Part shown: in pieces, positions 45,102 to 54,151 of the stretch
How positions within the stretch are numbered: the first letter of the stretch is position 1
How the letters are laid out: each line of letters begins with the position of its first letter
Source: Peptoniphilus sp. ING2-D1G
Lineage (GTDB): Bacteria > Bacillota > Clostridia > Tissierellales > Peptoniphilaceae
Assembly: GCA_000952975.1 (NCBI GenBank)
Contig: LM997412.1
Coordinates: forward strand, 620,001-684,000
Direction of reading: 5' to 3'
DNA length: 64,000 bases
Notes under the pieces: generated by a model
What the model was told of the DNA's origin: nothing
Database searches by the model: none
Seen by the model: only the letters and a program-made list of their open reading frames with translations
Position numbers and translations under genes: made by a program

Positions 45102-46266
45102 AAATTACTATTTTATTAATAAGATAGTCTTCGTTCATAGTCCTTTCTGCTGCTATGTTGTAGATATTTGTTATAAATGTTTCTTTTTTTGCAATTTTTT
45201 TAATGATGGAGGAGTCGTCCATATCTTCTATTAAAGAAAATTTATCTATATAATTGACTCCCTTTAATTTTAAATCATTTAATAAAGTAAAACCGTTTCT
45301 ATTTGATGCCAATATTCGTACATAGGGCTTATTTATAGATTCAAAGATAAGTTCTTTTTTTAAATCGAGCATTATCTGAATCAATAATCTTGTTATTCTT
45401 GATTTTGTATACCTCTTTGTAGAGATTTTATTTATAAAATCATATATATTTTGGGAATTTATATATTTTCTAAATCTGTTTTCCATTCCGATTTCATAAT
45501 CAATATATTTTTCATAATCAATTTTATTTTCTAATATTTTATATTTTATTATATTAAAAAAATCATTCAAAAATACAGCTTGATTATTTATAAGAGCGTC
45601 GTAAGATTGATTCGGCATATAATTTTTAATATTATCTTCTAAATAATTATTTCTGATATAGGAAGAGGACGTAAAGTTATTGAATATAGACTCTGAGTTG
45701 TGGCTTATGTGCTTTCTTCTGATTGAAACAGGTTCAATATTTGAGTTTAATCCTCTAAGAGCTTTTAGATATTCAATTGCCAAAATATTATTAGGCATTT
45801 TAAGTATTTGTTTTTCCTCGCTTTTTAGAAATTCATAGGACATTTCTGTAGCCTTAGGGTAAGCAAATCCAAGTGACAGATATTTTTTAAGCAAATCTTC
45901 GGACGTGTTTTTATTTTCTTCGATTTTATTTAGTATGTTATTTAATTGTTCAAGACTGTTTTCAGATCCAAAACACAAATAATCGATTATCTCCATTTGG
46001 TTTAATATCCCAACAGCACCCTTTGCAAATATTTCTGCATTTGATGTCGAAAAAACCCCCGGAAGCTCAATCACCAAATCTGCTCCGCATAATACAGCAG
46101 TTTTTGCTCTTGAAAATTTATCTGTAATAGCGGGAATTCCTCTTTGTGTAAATGATGAACTCATGATTACTACGATATTTGAATTTGTGGATTTTATTTT
46201 GTCAATTTGATATTTATGCCCGTTGTGAAATGGATTATATTCTGCTATTATTGCTGTATTTTTCAT
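45100..46266 (-). CDS. tmcAL: tRNA(Met) cytidine acetate ligase (TmcAL/YlbM)
   Basis: 388-residue nucleotidyltransferase-like enzyme acetylating C34 of elongator tRNA-Met with acetate and ATP. The N-terminus AEYNPFHNGHKYQI carries the HxGH-type site, with SSSFTQRG and FGSENSLEQL downstream. Sits divergently to acetate kinase as in related genomes, a sensible pairing since the enzyme uses acetate. AGGAAA-type site precedes the start. Confidence 0.93.
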   Translation of the reverse strand: MKNTAIIAEYNPFHNGHKYQIDKIKSTNSNIVVIMSSSFTQRGIPAITDKFSRAKTAVLCGADLVIELPGVFSTSNAEIFAKGAVGILNQMEIIDYLCFGSENSLEQLNNILNKIEENKNTSEDLLKKYLSLGFAYPKATEMSYEFLKSEEKQILKMPNNILAIEYLKALRGLNSNIEPVSIRRKHISHNSESIFNNFTSSSYIRNNYLEDNIKNYMPNQSYDALINNQAVFLNDFFNIIKYKILENKIDYEKYIDYEIGMENRFRKYINSQNIYDFINKISTKRYTKSRITRLLIQIMLDLKKELIFESINKPYVRILASNRNGFTLLNDLKLKGVNYIDKFSLIEDMDDSSIIKKIAKKETFITNIYNIAAERTMNEDYLINKIVI

Positions 46267-46304
46267 AAATTTCCTCTTTTGATTAAACTTTATCTTTTCA
46301 ATTA

Positions 46305-46313
46305 TGATATAAT
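46305..46313 (+). promoter_or_regulatory. Extended -10 promoter of ackA
   Basis: TGA followed by TATAAT at 46308-46313, with the ATG at 46355 and AGGAGG between. Confidence 0.55.
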
Positions 46314-46354
46314 AAATTAGCTGAAAAATAAAGTTTGAGAATTAGGAGGAACAA

Positions 46355-47557
46355 ATGAAAATATTAGTTATTAATTGCGGGTCTTCATCTTTAAAATACC
46401 AATTAATTGATATGGACAATGAAGAACTGTTGGCTAAAGGGTTAGTGGAAAGAATCGGAATAGAAGGTTCACGTGTTAAGCACGAAACGATCGGAAAAGA
46501 TAAAAAAGTAATTGAAGAAAAATTAAATGATCATGGAGAAGCCCTTAAGATTGTACTTGATTCTTTAGTTGATAAAGAATATGGTGCAATAGATTCATTG
46601 GATGAGATAGGAGCAGTTGGACACAGAGTTGTTCATGGCGGTGAAGACTTTGCTGAAAGTGTAATTATAGACGACAAGGTTATGGATGCTATAAATAGAA
46701 ACATAGATTTGGCTCCCCTTCATAATCCTCCTAATATTATAGGAATTGAAGCTTGTAAAAAGATACTTCCTAATGTAAAACAAGTTGCAGTATTCGATAC
46801 GGCCTTTCATCAAACGATGCCTGCTTTAAACTATATTTATGCGCTCCCATATGAAGAATATGAAAATCATAAGATAAGAAGATATGGATTTCACGGAACT
46901 TCCCACAAGTATATAACGGAAAGGGCAGCAAGTATGTTAGGGAAAAATGTTGATGAAGTAAACTTGATTACTTGTCACTTAGGAAATGGCGCAAGCATCA
47001 CAGCTGTAAAAGGCGGAAAATCCTATGATACGTCTATGGGACTTACTCCTCTTGAAGGGCTTCCAATGGGTACCAGAACAGGTAATATGGATCCTGCAAT
47101 TGTAGGATTTATTATGGACAAAGATAATCTATCTATCGATGAAATAAACAATTTAATGAATAAAGAATCAGGAGTTCTTGGTATTTCAGGTGTGAGCTCT
47201 GATTTTAGAGATATCGAAGAAGCAGCTGAAAAAGGAAATAATAGGGCACAATTGGCACTTGATATATTTGAAAATTCAGTTAGAAAATTCATCGGATCTT
47301 ATTTGACTGAATTTGCCAGTCTTGATGAAGTAGACGGTATTGTGTTTACTGCAGGACTTGGAGAAAATTCTAAAACAACAAGAGCTAATATTATTAACGG
47401 ATTGTCAGTTTTTGGAATAAAGATTGATGAAAAAGCAAATGACATAAGAGGCGAAGAAAAAGTAATATCAGCAGAAGACTCTAAAATTAAAGTTTTTGTA
47501 ATTCCCACCAATGAAGAGTTAATGATTGCAAGAGACACTCTCAAACTTGTAAAATAG
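46355..47557 (+). CDS. ackA: Acetate kinase
   Basis: 400 residues of the ASKHA fold. [21 protein letters not shown], the catalytic [19 protein letters not shown], and THLGNG-type CHLGNGAS are present. Makes ATP from acetyl phosphate in fermentation. Preceded by AGGAGG; monocistronic between a divergent promoter and the yceD promoter. No pta is in the window. Confidence 0.97.
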   Translation: MKILVINCGSSSLKYQLIDMDNEELLAKGLVERIGIEGSRVKHETIGKDKKVIEEKLNDHGEALKIVLDSLVDKEYGAIDSLDEIGAVGHRVVHGGEDFAESVIIDDKVMDAINRNIDLAPLHNPPNIIGIEACKKILPNVKQVAVFDTAFHQTMPALNYIYALPYEEYENHKIRRYGFHGTSHKYITERAASMLGKNVDEVNLITCHLGNGASITAVKGGKSYDTSMGLTPLEGLPMGTRTGNMDPAIVGFIMDKDNLSIDEINNLMNKESGVLGISGVSSDFRDIEEAAEKGNNRAQLALDIFENSVRKFIGSYLTEFASLDEVDGIVFTAGLGENSKTTRANIINGLSVFGIKIDEKANDIRGEEKVISAEDSKIKVFVIPTNEELMIARDTLKLVK

Positions 47558-47586
47558 TATAAATTTTCTGTAAAACTTGTTTTTTA

Positions 47587-47615
47587 TTGACAAAAATATT
47601 TTACCAATGTATAAT
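47587..47615 (+). promoter_or_regulatory. Perfect-consensus sigma-A promoter of yceD-rpmF
   Basis: TTGACA at 47587-47592, exactly 17 bases, TATAAT at 47610-47615. Expected start of transcription is near 47622, which excludes the GTG at 47621 as start of the following gene. Confidence 0.9.
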
Positions 47616-47644
47616 ATAACGTGCTAATTTTAAGGGCGATGATT

Positions 47645-48169
47645 ATGAGGTTAGATTTAAAAAATTTTATTAGTAGTGATGAGACTGTATTAAGGGACAA
47701 AGGGGAACTTGACAGTTATCAAACTGATTATGATACAGCGGATTTGAATTTAATTATGCCCATTAAGTACGATGCTGTAATATATCATATGGGTAAGGAA
47801 TTAATGCTTGATTTAAACATTGAATATAAGTATAATACTCAATGTGACAGATGTCTAAAACCAATTATCAAATGCGAATCATCAGAACTCAAGGCTTATT
47901 TTAAGCTTGATAATGAACTTGAATATGAAGATCCTGCTGATGCTCAGTATTTTGACCTTGTTAATCAAGAGATTGAATTAGATGATATAATAATATCTCA
48001 GATTATTACCGATAAACCCTTTAAGAATTTATGCGATGATAATTGTGAGGGGTTATGTCCGAAATGCGGTAAAAATTTAAATGACGGTCCTTGTGACTGT
48101 GTAGATGATTCAAACATTGATTTAAGATTTGAAAAAATATTAGACTTGTTTAATGATGAGGAGGTGTAA
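47645..48169 (+). CDS. yceD: YceD/DUF177-family protein
   Basis: 174 residues; the usual partner of rpmF, linked to 23S rRNA / 50S synthesis in other bacteria. CDRCLKP in the middle and the C-terminal CEGLCPKCGKNLNDGPCDC give zinc-type cysteines. Three in-frame starts lie close together; AAGGG at 47632-47636 is eight bases from ATG 47645 and the promoter rules out the GTG at 47621, so 47645 is used. Confidence 0.88.
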   Translation: MRLDLKNFISSDETVLRDKGELDSYQTDYDTADLNLIMPIKYDAVIYHMGKELMLDLNIEYKYNTQCDRCLKPIIKCESSELKAYFKLDNELEYEDPADAQYFDLVNQEIELDDIIISQIITDKPFKNLCDDNCEGLCPKCGKNLNDGPCDCVDDSNIDLRFEKILDLFNDEEV

Positions 48170-48171
48170 TA

Positions 48172-48351
48172 ATGGCAGTACCTAAGGGAAAAACTTCAAA
48201 ACAAAGAAAAAATAAGAGAAGGGCATCTTCTTATAGATTAAATAAAGCTACAGTGGTAGAATGCTCTAATTGCCATGAGCCGAAATTACCACACAGAGTA
48301 TGTCCAAGCTGTGGATATTATGACGGAAAAGAAATAGTAAATGTAGAATGA
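48172..48351 (+). CDS. rpmF: 50S ribosomal protein L32
   Basis: 59 residues. Starts MAVPKGKTSKQRKNKRRA and has the zinc pairs CSNCHEP and CPSCGYY. ATG 48172 is preceded by GAGGAGGTG and follows yceD by two bases. A terminator starts at its last base. Confidence 0.97.
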   Translation: MAVPKGKTSKQRKNKRRASSYRLNKATVVECSNCHEPKLPHRVCPSCGYYDGKEIVNVE

Positions 48352-48378
48352 AAACTTCCTGTAAAGGGAAGTTTTTTT
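48351..48378 (+). terminator. Terminator of yceD-rpmF
   Basis: AAAACTTCC (48351-48359) pairs with GGAAGTTTT (48367-48375), followed by more T. Confidence 0.87.
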
Positions 48379-48456
48379 ATACCCATATGAAAGATGAAAT
48401 TTGAGGGTTATTATGATAAAATATTCTATGTAAATTTATTTGAAAGGGAGATTTAA

Positions 48457-49185
48457 ATGTCAGGACATTCTAAATGGAATAATATCAAAAACAGAAAAGG
48501 TAAAGAAGATGCTAAAAGAGGCAGAATATTTACAAAACTCGGAAGAAATATAATAGTAGCTGTTAGAGAAGGTGGACCTGACCCCAATTACAACCCTTCA
48601 TTAAAGGTGGCAATTGATAAGGCAAAAGCAGAAAATATGCCTAATGATAACATAGAGAGAGCAATAAAAAAAGGAAGCGGAGAGGGTTCAGATTCAAATT
48701 ATGAACAAATAACCTATGAAGGATACGGTCCGGGAGGAATAGCTGTAATGGTCACTTGCTTGACTGACAACAGAAACAGAACGGCACCGGATATAAGGCA
48801 TTTATTTGATAAAAATGGTGGAAATCTAGGACAACCCGGTTGTGTTTCTTTTATGTTCGATAAAAGAGGACAAATCGGTGTTGAAAAAACTGAAGAAATT
48901 GATGCTGAAGATTTGATGATGAATGCTATAGAATATGGGGCTTTAGATGTAATAGATAGGGAAGAGGTTTTTGAAATATTAACGGAACCTGAAGATTATC
49001 ATGCAGTCAGAAACGGCTTAGAAAATGAAGGCTATGAGTTTATTCAATCTGATATAACCTATATTCCCCAAAATTATTCTTCGTTAAGCGGTGAAGAGGA
49101 TATTAAGAAACTGGAAAAATTAATTGATTCTTTAGAAGACAATGATGATGTACAGGAAGTCTATACTAATTGGGAAGAGGAGTAA
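48457..49185 (+). CDS. YebC/PmpR-family protein (TACO1 type)
   Basis: 242 residues. [46 protein letters not shown] and [14 protein letters not shown] are diagnostic. Family members act as transcription regulators or in translation of proline-rich stretches; which applies here is unclear. AAAGGGAG precedes the start. Followed by a flavodoxin-like gene three bases on. Confidence 0.95.
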   Translation: MSGHSKWNNIKNRKGKEDAKRGRIFTKLGRNIIVAVREGGPDPNYNPSLKVAIDKAKAENMPNDNIERAIKKGSGEGSDSNYEQITYEGYGPGGIAVMVTCLTDNRNRTAPDIRHLFDKNGGNLGQPGCVSFMFDKRGQIGVEKTEEIDAEDLMMNAIEYGALDVIDREEVFEILTEPEDYHAVRNGLENEGYEFIQSDITYIPQNYSSLSGEEDIKKLEKLIDSLEDNDDVQEVYTNWEEE

Positions 49186-49188
49186 TTA

Positions 49189-49800
49189 ATGAAAATACTT
49201 GCTTTCATGGGTTCGGCCAGAAAGAATAAAAACACTCATAATTTTTTAGATATTTTTAAAAAGAGAATATTAAAAGAAAAGGATGAATATAAAGAGATTA
49301 TTTTAAGAGATTTGAAATTCAGTGGGTGTATATCTTGCTACGGCTGTGCGAAAAAGCCTTTCTGTATAGTTAAAGACGATTTGACAAAAGTTTATAAATA
49401 CATTGAAGAGGCCGATATGATAATTTTTGCAACGCCCATATATTTCAATTCTTTGGCGGGTATTTCAAAGAATTTTGTAGATAGAACCCAAGTTTACTGG
49501 TGCAGAAAATACATTCTTAAATTACCGCCTATTAAAGAAAAAATAGGAATCGCTCTAATCAATGGAGGAGCTCCAAAACAAAAAGATCAATTTACAGGCT
49601 CTGAATTGGTGTTTGACCATTTTTTCAAAGTGACATCATGTAAAAGACATACAATTATTGAAATGGATAATACCGATAAATACCCTGTCAGTGAAAAAAA
49701 TGAAAAATTAATGCAACTTTTAGACAAAGTTGATTACGATTTCAAAGAAAACAAAATTTATAGACTGTGGGGAGGAGAAATAACAAGTGAACTTGAATAA
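49189..49800 (+). CDS. NAD(P)H-dependent FMN reductase / iron-sulfur flavoprotein-like
   Basis: 203 residues with the complete flavin site: GSARKNKNTHN phosphate loop, the cysteine motif CISCYGCAKKPFCIVKDD, and IIFATPIYFNSLAGISKNFVDR. Unlike the pair at 33241-34481, loop and cysteines occur in one chain. Electron donor and acceptor unknown. It overlaps deoC by 14 bases. Confidence 0.86.
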   Translation: MKILAFMGSARKNKNTHNFLDIFKKRILKEKDEYKEIILRDLKFSGCISCYGCAKKPFCIVKDDLTKVYKYIEEADMIIFATPIYFNSLAGISKNFVDRTQVYWCRKYILKLPPIKEKIGIALINGGAPKQKDQFTGSELVFDHFFKVTSCKRHTIIEMDNTDKYPVSEKNEKLMQLLDKVDYDFKENKIYRLWGGEITSELE

Positions 49801-50443
49801 AATGATAGATCATACTCTCCTTAAACCTGAAGCTAAGGAAGAAGATATAAAAAAACTTTGCGAAGAAGCGCTAAAATATGATTTTAAATCTGTGTGTGTT
49901 AACCCTTGTTGGGTTGAATTGGTAAGTGAATTGCTTAGTAAAAGCGATATAAAAACGTGTGTTGTCGTAGGATTTCCCTTGGGAGCATCCGATTCAAAGG
50001 TTAAAGAATTCGAAGCAAAAATTGCCATAGAAAAGGGCGCCGAGGAAATAGACATGGTAATTAATATCGGATTTTTGAAATCTAAAAAATACGATTTAGT
50101 AGAAAGTGAAATCAAAAATATAGTAAAAATATCAAGGGGAAGAATAGTTAAGGTAATCCTTGAAACCTGTCTATTGGACAAAGAAGAGATAGTGCAAGCA
50201 TGTGAAATATGCACAAGAGCAGGAGTGGATTTTGTAAAAACATCCACGGGATTTTCTACAGCGGGAGCAAATATAGATGATGTAAAACTCATGAGAGAGA
50301 ATATCTCCGAGAAAATGCAAGTTAAAGCTTCAGGTGGAATAAGAAATTTAGAAACTGCTCTTGGAATGATAAATGCAGGTGCGACAAGGATAGGAAGCAG
50401 CTCGGGAGTTTCTATAATGGAGGAGTACAATTATGAAAATTAA
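49787..50443 (+). CDS. deoC: Deoxyribose-phosphate aldolase
   Basis: 218-residue TIM-barrel aldolase splitting deoxyribose 5-phosphate into acetaldehyde and glyceraldehyde 3-phosphate. IDHTLLKP at the start, KVILET, and the Schiff-base lysine in VKTSTGFSTAGA are all there. Start is GTG 49787 with GGAGGAG nine bases upstream; ATG 49802 is a possible alternative. It overlaps lgt by 11 bases. Confidence 0.94.
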   Translation: MNLNKMIDHTLLKPEAKEEDIKKLCEEALKYDFKSVCVNPCWVELVSELLSKSDIKTCVVVGFPLGASDSKVKEFEAKIAIEKGAEEIDMVINIGFLKSKKYDLVESEIKNIVKISRGRIVKVILETCLLDKEEIVQACEICTRAGVDFVKTSTGFSTAGANIDDVKLMRENISEKMQVKASGGIRNLETALGMINAGATRIGSSSGVSIMEEYNYEN

Positions 50444-51167
50444 TCCTGTGGCTTTTAACATTTTTGGAATAGACATAATGTGGTATGGAGTGTTAATTGC
50501 TATCGGAGCTTCATTATGCATATATTTTGCAAGCAAACTTGCCGATAAAGAAGGATTTTATGACGGGGTTATTTCAGATTTGGCATTGTATGTAATATTG
50601 TTCGGAGTAATTGGAGCGAGGCTTTATTATGTTGCCTTTGAATGGGATTATTATTCGCAGCATTTAGATGAGCTTTTTGCCATAAGAAACGGTGGACTTG
50701 CAATATATGGAGGAATAATCACGGGAATGATTGTCCTTTATGTGTTTTCAAAAGTAAAAAAACTTTCTTTTTTAAAACTTGCAGATACCATAGCGCCCGG
50801 ACTTGCTTTGGCACAAGGTATTGGCAGATGGGGCAACTTCATAAACGGTGAGGCTCATGGAGGAGAAACAACTTTACCTTGGGCGATAGAAGTTGATGGA
50901 TTAATGGTACATCCTACTTTTTTATATGAATCCATTTTGGATGTTGGAATATTTTTATTTTTATATTTTTATATGTACAAAAGAAAAAAGTTTGACGGTC
51001 ATATATTTAGTCTATATTTAATAATATATGGTATCGGAAGATTTTTAATAGAGGGCTTACGAACTGATTCGCTATATTTTGGACCCTTTAGAATTTCTCA
51101 AATTGTAAGTTTAATTTTAATTGCTTTAGGATTTATAATTATTCATGAAAGCAGGAGAATTAATTGA
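50433..51167 (+). CDS. lgt: Prolipoprotein diacylglyceryl transferase
   Basis: 244 residues with about seven helices. The signature GRWGNFINGEAHGGET and the GARLYYVAFEW region are present. It transfers diacylglyceryl to lipobox cysteines, so it serves the zinc-binding lipoprotein in this window. AGGAGTAC upstream. TTGA overlap with the next gene. Confidence 0.95.
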   Translation: MKINPVAFNIFGIDIMWYGVLIAIGASLCIYFASKLADKEGFYDGVISDLALYVILFGVIGARLYYVAFEWDYYSQHLDELFAIRNGGLAIYGGIITGMIVLYVFSKVKKLSFLKLADTIAPGLALAQGIGRWGNFINGEAHGGETTLPWAIEVDGLMVHPTFLYESILDVGIFLFLYFYMYKRKKFDGHIFSLYLIIYGIGRFLIEGLRTDSLYFGPFRISQIVSLILIALGFIIIHESRRIN

Positions 51168-51928
51168 AGATATTATTTATATTGATTCTTGTTTTTTTAT
51201 GTATATACAATTATTTTCAAATTTCAAAATTCAAGGTATATACTTATAATGTGTATACAAATAAGATAAGAAATAATTTAAGAATTATTCGGATTTCCGA
51301 TTTTCACGATAATGCTCTGATAGATTTAAAGAAATTAAAGAAGAGCATAGAAGATTTTGATCCCCATTTAGTATTTTTAACAGGAGATATAATTTCAAGA
51401 AATACATCCGAATTTTCAAATATAAGTAATTTTTTAAATTGTTTTTGTGAATATGATACTTATTTCGTAAATGGAAATCATGAGCTTGAAAACGAATTAA
51501 AAAACAAATTATATATGTTGCTTAAAAGGCACAACATAAAAGACTTAAACAATTCAGGTGTTTGTTTAAGTCTTTTTAATGATAAAATTTTTATATCAGG
51601 AATCAGTTTTGAAAACAATGAAGTTGAAGAGCCTTCAAAGGAATCATATAATATTTTAGCTTGCCACAATCCCCAAACCTTTATAGCATCAAAAACAGCC
51701 AATTACGATTTGGTGTTAAGCGGCCATAAACATGGAGGACAGGTGAGATTGCCTTATTTTGGACAAATTATAGATCATGATTTCACATTTTTTCCAAAAT
51801 ACTCCAAAGGCTTATATAAAATAAAAAATACATATTTTAATATTGATTCAGGATTAGGGCAAAATATTAATTTAAGACTTAATTGCAAAATTTCTTACTC
51901 AAGATTTAAAGTTAAACCTATTAAATAA
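51164..51928 (+). CDS. Membrane-anchored metallophosphoesterase
   Basis: 254 residues. N-terminal helix (about 2-18) anchors it; metal motifs IRISDFHDN (DxH), FLTGDIISR, VNGNHELENE (GNHE), ACHNPQTF and LSGHKHGGQ (GHxH) are of the YkuE/YaeI type, which in known cases act on phospholipid head groups. TTG start overlaps the lgt stop. Converges with an aminopeptidase gene, overlapping by 8 bases. Confidence 0.83.
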   Translation: MKILFILILVFLCIYNYFQISKFKVYTYNVYTNKIRNNLRIIRISDFHDNALIDLKKLKKSIEDFDPHLVFLTGDIISRNTSEFSNISNFLNCFCEYDTYFVNGNHELENELKNKLYMLLKRHNIKDLNNSGVCLSLFNDKIFISGISFENNEVEEPSKESYNILACHNPQTFIASKTANYDLVLSGHKHGGQVRLPYFGQIIDHDFTFFPKYSKGLYKIKNTYFNIDSGLGQNINLRLNCKISYSRFKVKPIK

Positions 51929-53153
51929 TGAAGTTGCCATCTTTAAAAATTTGTATTTTGTCTTTTTTTTCTGTATATCCCCAGATATCAGTACTTTTAT
52001 CACCTATCATAAAGTCGACATGTATAAGAGAATCATTTGCTCCCAAAGCTTTGAGTTCTTCCTTGGAAAGCTTATCGCCATCCTTTATAGAGCTCGGATA
52101 GGATTTACCCAGTGCTAAGTGGCAGGAAGCGTTCTCGTCATATAGGGTATTATAAAACATTACATTTGTATTTGAGATAGGAGAATCATATGGCACAAAG
52201 GCGATTTCACCAAGCCTTTTTGCACCCTCATCTGTATCAAGAAGTTTTTTAAGAGTTCCATAACCGACTTTAGCATCAAAATCAAAAACCTTACCATCTT
52301 TAAATTTCAAAAAGAATTCATCAACAATTGATCCATTTAAGTTGAGAGGTTTTGTATTATAGACAATGCCATCTACGCCAAGTCTATGTGGCATTGAGAA
52401 CACCTCTTCCGTTGGAATGTTTGCGATAAAAGCTTCTCCGCTTGAGTTTTTATCTTCAGCTCCTGCAAAGAAGTAGTTTTTTGGCATTTTGATCTTTAAA
52501 TCGGTTCCATTTTCGCTTTTTATTTCGAACATGGAAAAATTTGATTCATTTAAAAATGAGCTTCTTCTTTTTAAATTAGATATATGTTTTTCCCATTCTT
52601 TTTCAGGATCTTCACAGTCTGTTCTACTTGTGTAGAAAATTAAATCCCATAGCTTAGAGATGGATTCTTCTTCACTTAAATCGGGAAATACGACCTTTGC
52701 CCAACTCCCGACAGCTGCACCTGCAACACACCAGGAGGTTTCGTTATTCATCATTTTATCATTGAAACTTTTTAGGGCGGTTGAATTTGCTATTATAGAG
52801 ACTTGCAATTTTTCTGAATCTATACCTTCAAGCAGGTTTGGATCTTCACCGGTTAAGGATAAAAATTTAGCTTTTTTATCCATGTAGTAATTTTGCTCAT
52901 CTATAAAATGCTGAGGAACATTTTTTAATACATCTTTAGAAACATATTTGTATCTCAATTTTGAAAAGTTTTCATCTCTGAAATTAATTTTAACATCGGA
53001 AGCACCTTCTTTGAAGGCTATTTCGGAGAGAATATTTATAAAGTCTATATTTTTTACTTGAGATCTTATTACTAACATATCTCCATTTTTAATTTTAAGA
53101 CCGTTTTTTATTATAAATTCTGAATATTTATATAATTTTTCTTTAAATTCCAT
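51921..53153 (-). CDS. M29-family aminopeptidase
   Basis: 410 residues. Thermophilic-aminopeptidase fold; metal and catalytic residues lie in NIPTEEVFSMPHRLGVDG and in HLALGKSYP, plus the HVDFMIGD stretch near the end. A cytosolic metallo-aminopeptidase releasing N-terminal amino acids. GGAGG-type site (AAAGGAGGTGAAATC) is upstream. Normal length. Confidence 0.92.
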   Translation of the reverse strand: MEFKEKLYKYSEFIIKNGLKIKNGDMLVIRSQVKNIDFINILSEIAFKEGASDVKINFRDENFSKLRYKYVSKDVLKNVPQHFIDEQNYYMDKKAKFLSLTGEDPNLLEGIDSEKLQVSIIANSTALKSFNDKMMNNETSWCVAGAAVGSWAKVVFPDLSEEESISKLWDLIFYTSRTDCEDPEKEWEKHISNLKRRSSFLNESNFSMFEIKSENGTDLKIKMPKNYFFAGAEDKNSSGEAFIANIPTEEVFSMPHRLGVDGIVYNTKPLNLNGSIVDEFFLKFKDGKVFDFDAKVGYGTLKKLLDTDEGAKRLGEIAFVPYDSPISNTNVMFYNTLYDENASCHLALGKSYPSSIKDGDKLSKEELKALGANDSLIHVDFMIGDKSTDIWGYTEKKDKIQIFKDGNFII

Positions 53154-53240
53154 GATTTCACCTCCTTTAAATTATACCATATGATAAAAATGCAGAAATG
53201 ATGTATAATAATTTTAATAAATATTATTTAGGAGATTAAT

Positions 53241-53849
53241 ATGGATGATTTCTTCGATAACCAAAAGAAAATTTTATTTGGGATTTTATTTGTGATACTT
53301 ATATTCGTTGTAAAAGTCACTTACGATAATTATACTTTCAACAACTCAAATAAAATCGTCTCCGATATTAACCTGACAGAAGACAAGTTAAAATCAGTGG
53401 ATAATTCAGATAGTTTAAACAAAGAGTCGCAAGAGGATATATATGTGCACGTCTGCGGACAAGTGAAAAACCCCGGACTGATTAAGCTTAAAGCCGATGC
53501 GAGGGTTATTGACGCTGTAAATGCAGCCGGTGGTATGTATGATGATGCAGATATTGACAATATTAATTTGGCAAAAAAACTTCAAGACGAAGAAAGAGTA
53601 TATATTCCTGCAGTAGGTGAAGTAAATGTGAATACCGTATTTTCAAGCAGTTCCATAGAGCAAATCAATATTAATACTGCAGATGTAAATGAGCTTCAAA
53701 ATCTACCGGGCATTGGACCGAAAACGGCTGAAAAAATAATCAAATATAGAGAAAACAAATCCTTTAGTAAAATTGAAGACATAATGAATGTCGGAGGAAT
53801 CGGCGAGAAGAAGTTCAACGAGATAAAAGACTATATAAAAACCAATTGA
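53241..53849 (+). CDS. comEA: ComEA-type DNA receptor (SLBB plus helix-hairpin-helix)
   Basis: 202 residues. N-terminal helix (about 12-31) anchors it outside the membrane; a SLBB domain (VHVCGQVKNPGLIKLK, VIDAVNAAGG) and the C-terminal tandem helix-hairpin-helix with INTADVNELQNLPGIGPKTAEKII follow. Binds incoming DNA in competence. comEC is not directly downstream; the tRNA-Trp gene is. Confidence 0.93.
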   Translation: MDDFFDNQKKILFGILFVILIFVVKVTYDNYTFNNSNKIVSDINLTEDKLKSVDNSDSLNKESQEDIYVHVCGQVKNPGLIKLKADARVIDAVNAAGGMYDDADIDNINLAKKLQDEERVYIPAVGEVNVNTVFSSSSIEQININTADVNELQNLPGIGPKTAEKIIKYRENKSFSKIEDIMNVGGIGEKKFNEIKDYIKTN

Positions 53850-53871
53850 TACTTGATTTAATTATAAAGAT

Positions 53872-53899
53872 TTGGTAAACTTTATTTTGTTGTTATAAT
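53872..53899 (+). promoter_or_regulatory. Promoter of tRNA-Trp
   Basis: TTGGTA at 53872-53877, 16-base spacer, TATAAT at 53894-53899 with TGT before it; the tRNA begins 16 bases later. Confidence 0.75.
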
Positions 53900-53914
53900 A
53901 AATATGTAAAATTA

Positions 53915-53990
53915 AGGGGTATAGTTCAGTTGGTAGAACACTGGTCTCCAAAACCAGGTGTCGTGGGTTCGAGTCCTGCTACCCCTGCCA
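53915..53990 (+). tRNA. tRNA-Trp (anticodon CCA)
   Basis: Full cloverleaf of 76 bases: acceptor AGGGGTA/TACCCCT, anticodon loop CTCCAAA, T-loop GTTCGAGTC, encoded GCCA end. It is the likely attachment site of the element that follows. Confidence 0.97.
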
Positions 53991-54001
53991 CAAATTTTAC
54001 T

Positions 54002-54072
54002 AAATTTCATAAAATACTGTAAGATTCTAAAAATGGCTATAAATACAGTAATTTATGAAATTTTTTATTTTT
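54002..54072. repeat. Long inverted repeat between tRNA-Trp and the integrase gene
   Basis: Twenty bases at 54002-54021 pair with 54044-54063 at 19 of 20 positions around a 22-base loop; a T-rich tail follows on the plus strand. It can end the tRNA transcript, and its position also suits integrase or host-factor binding. Confidence 0.75.
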
Positions 54073-54124
54073 ATTTTTAATACTATTCTATAATATTTCA
54101 CCATTTACCATAGAATCACAAAAT

Positions 54125-54146
54125 TTTTACACCATATTTTACACCA
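54125..54146. repeat. Two direct repeats of TTTTACACCA beside the integrase stop
   Basis: TTTTACACCA occurs at 54125-54134 and 54137-54146, spaced 12 bases apart, immediately downstream of the integrase gene. Such repeats are typical integrase arm-site candidates. Binding is not shown. Confidence 0.5.
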
Positions 54147-54151
54147 CATTT

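Noticed and set aside
49810-50430. Long open frame opposite deoC
   Set aside because: Shadow of deoC; no motif or start signal.
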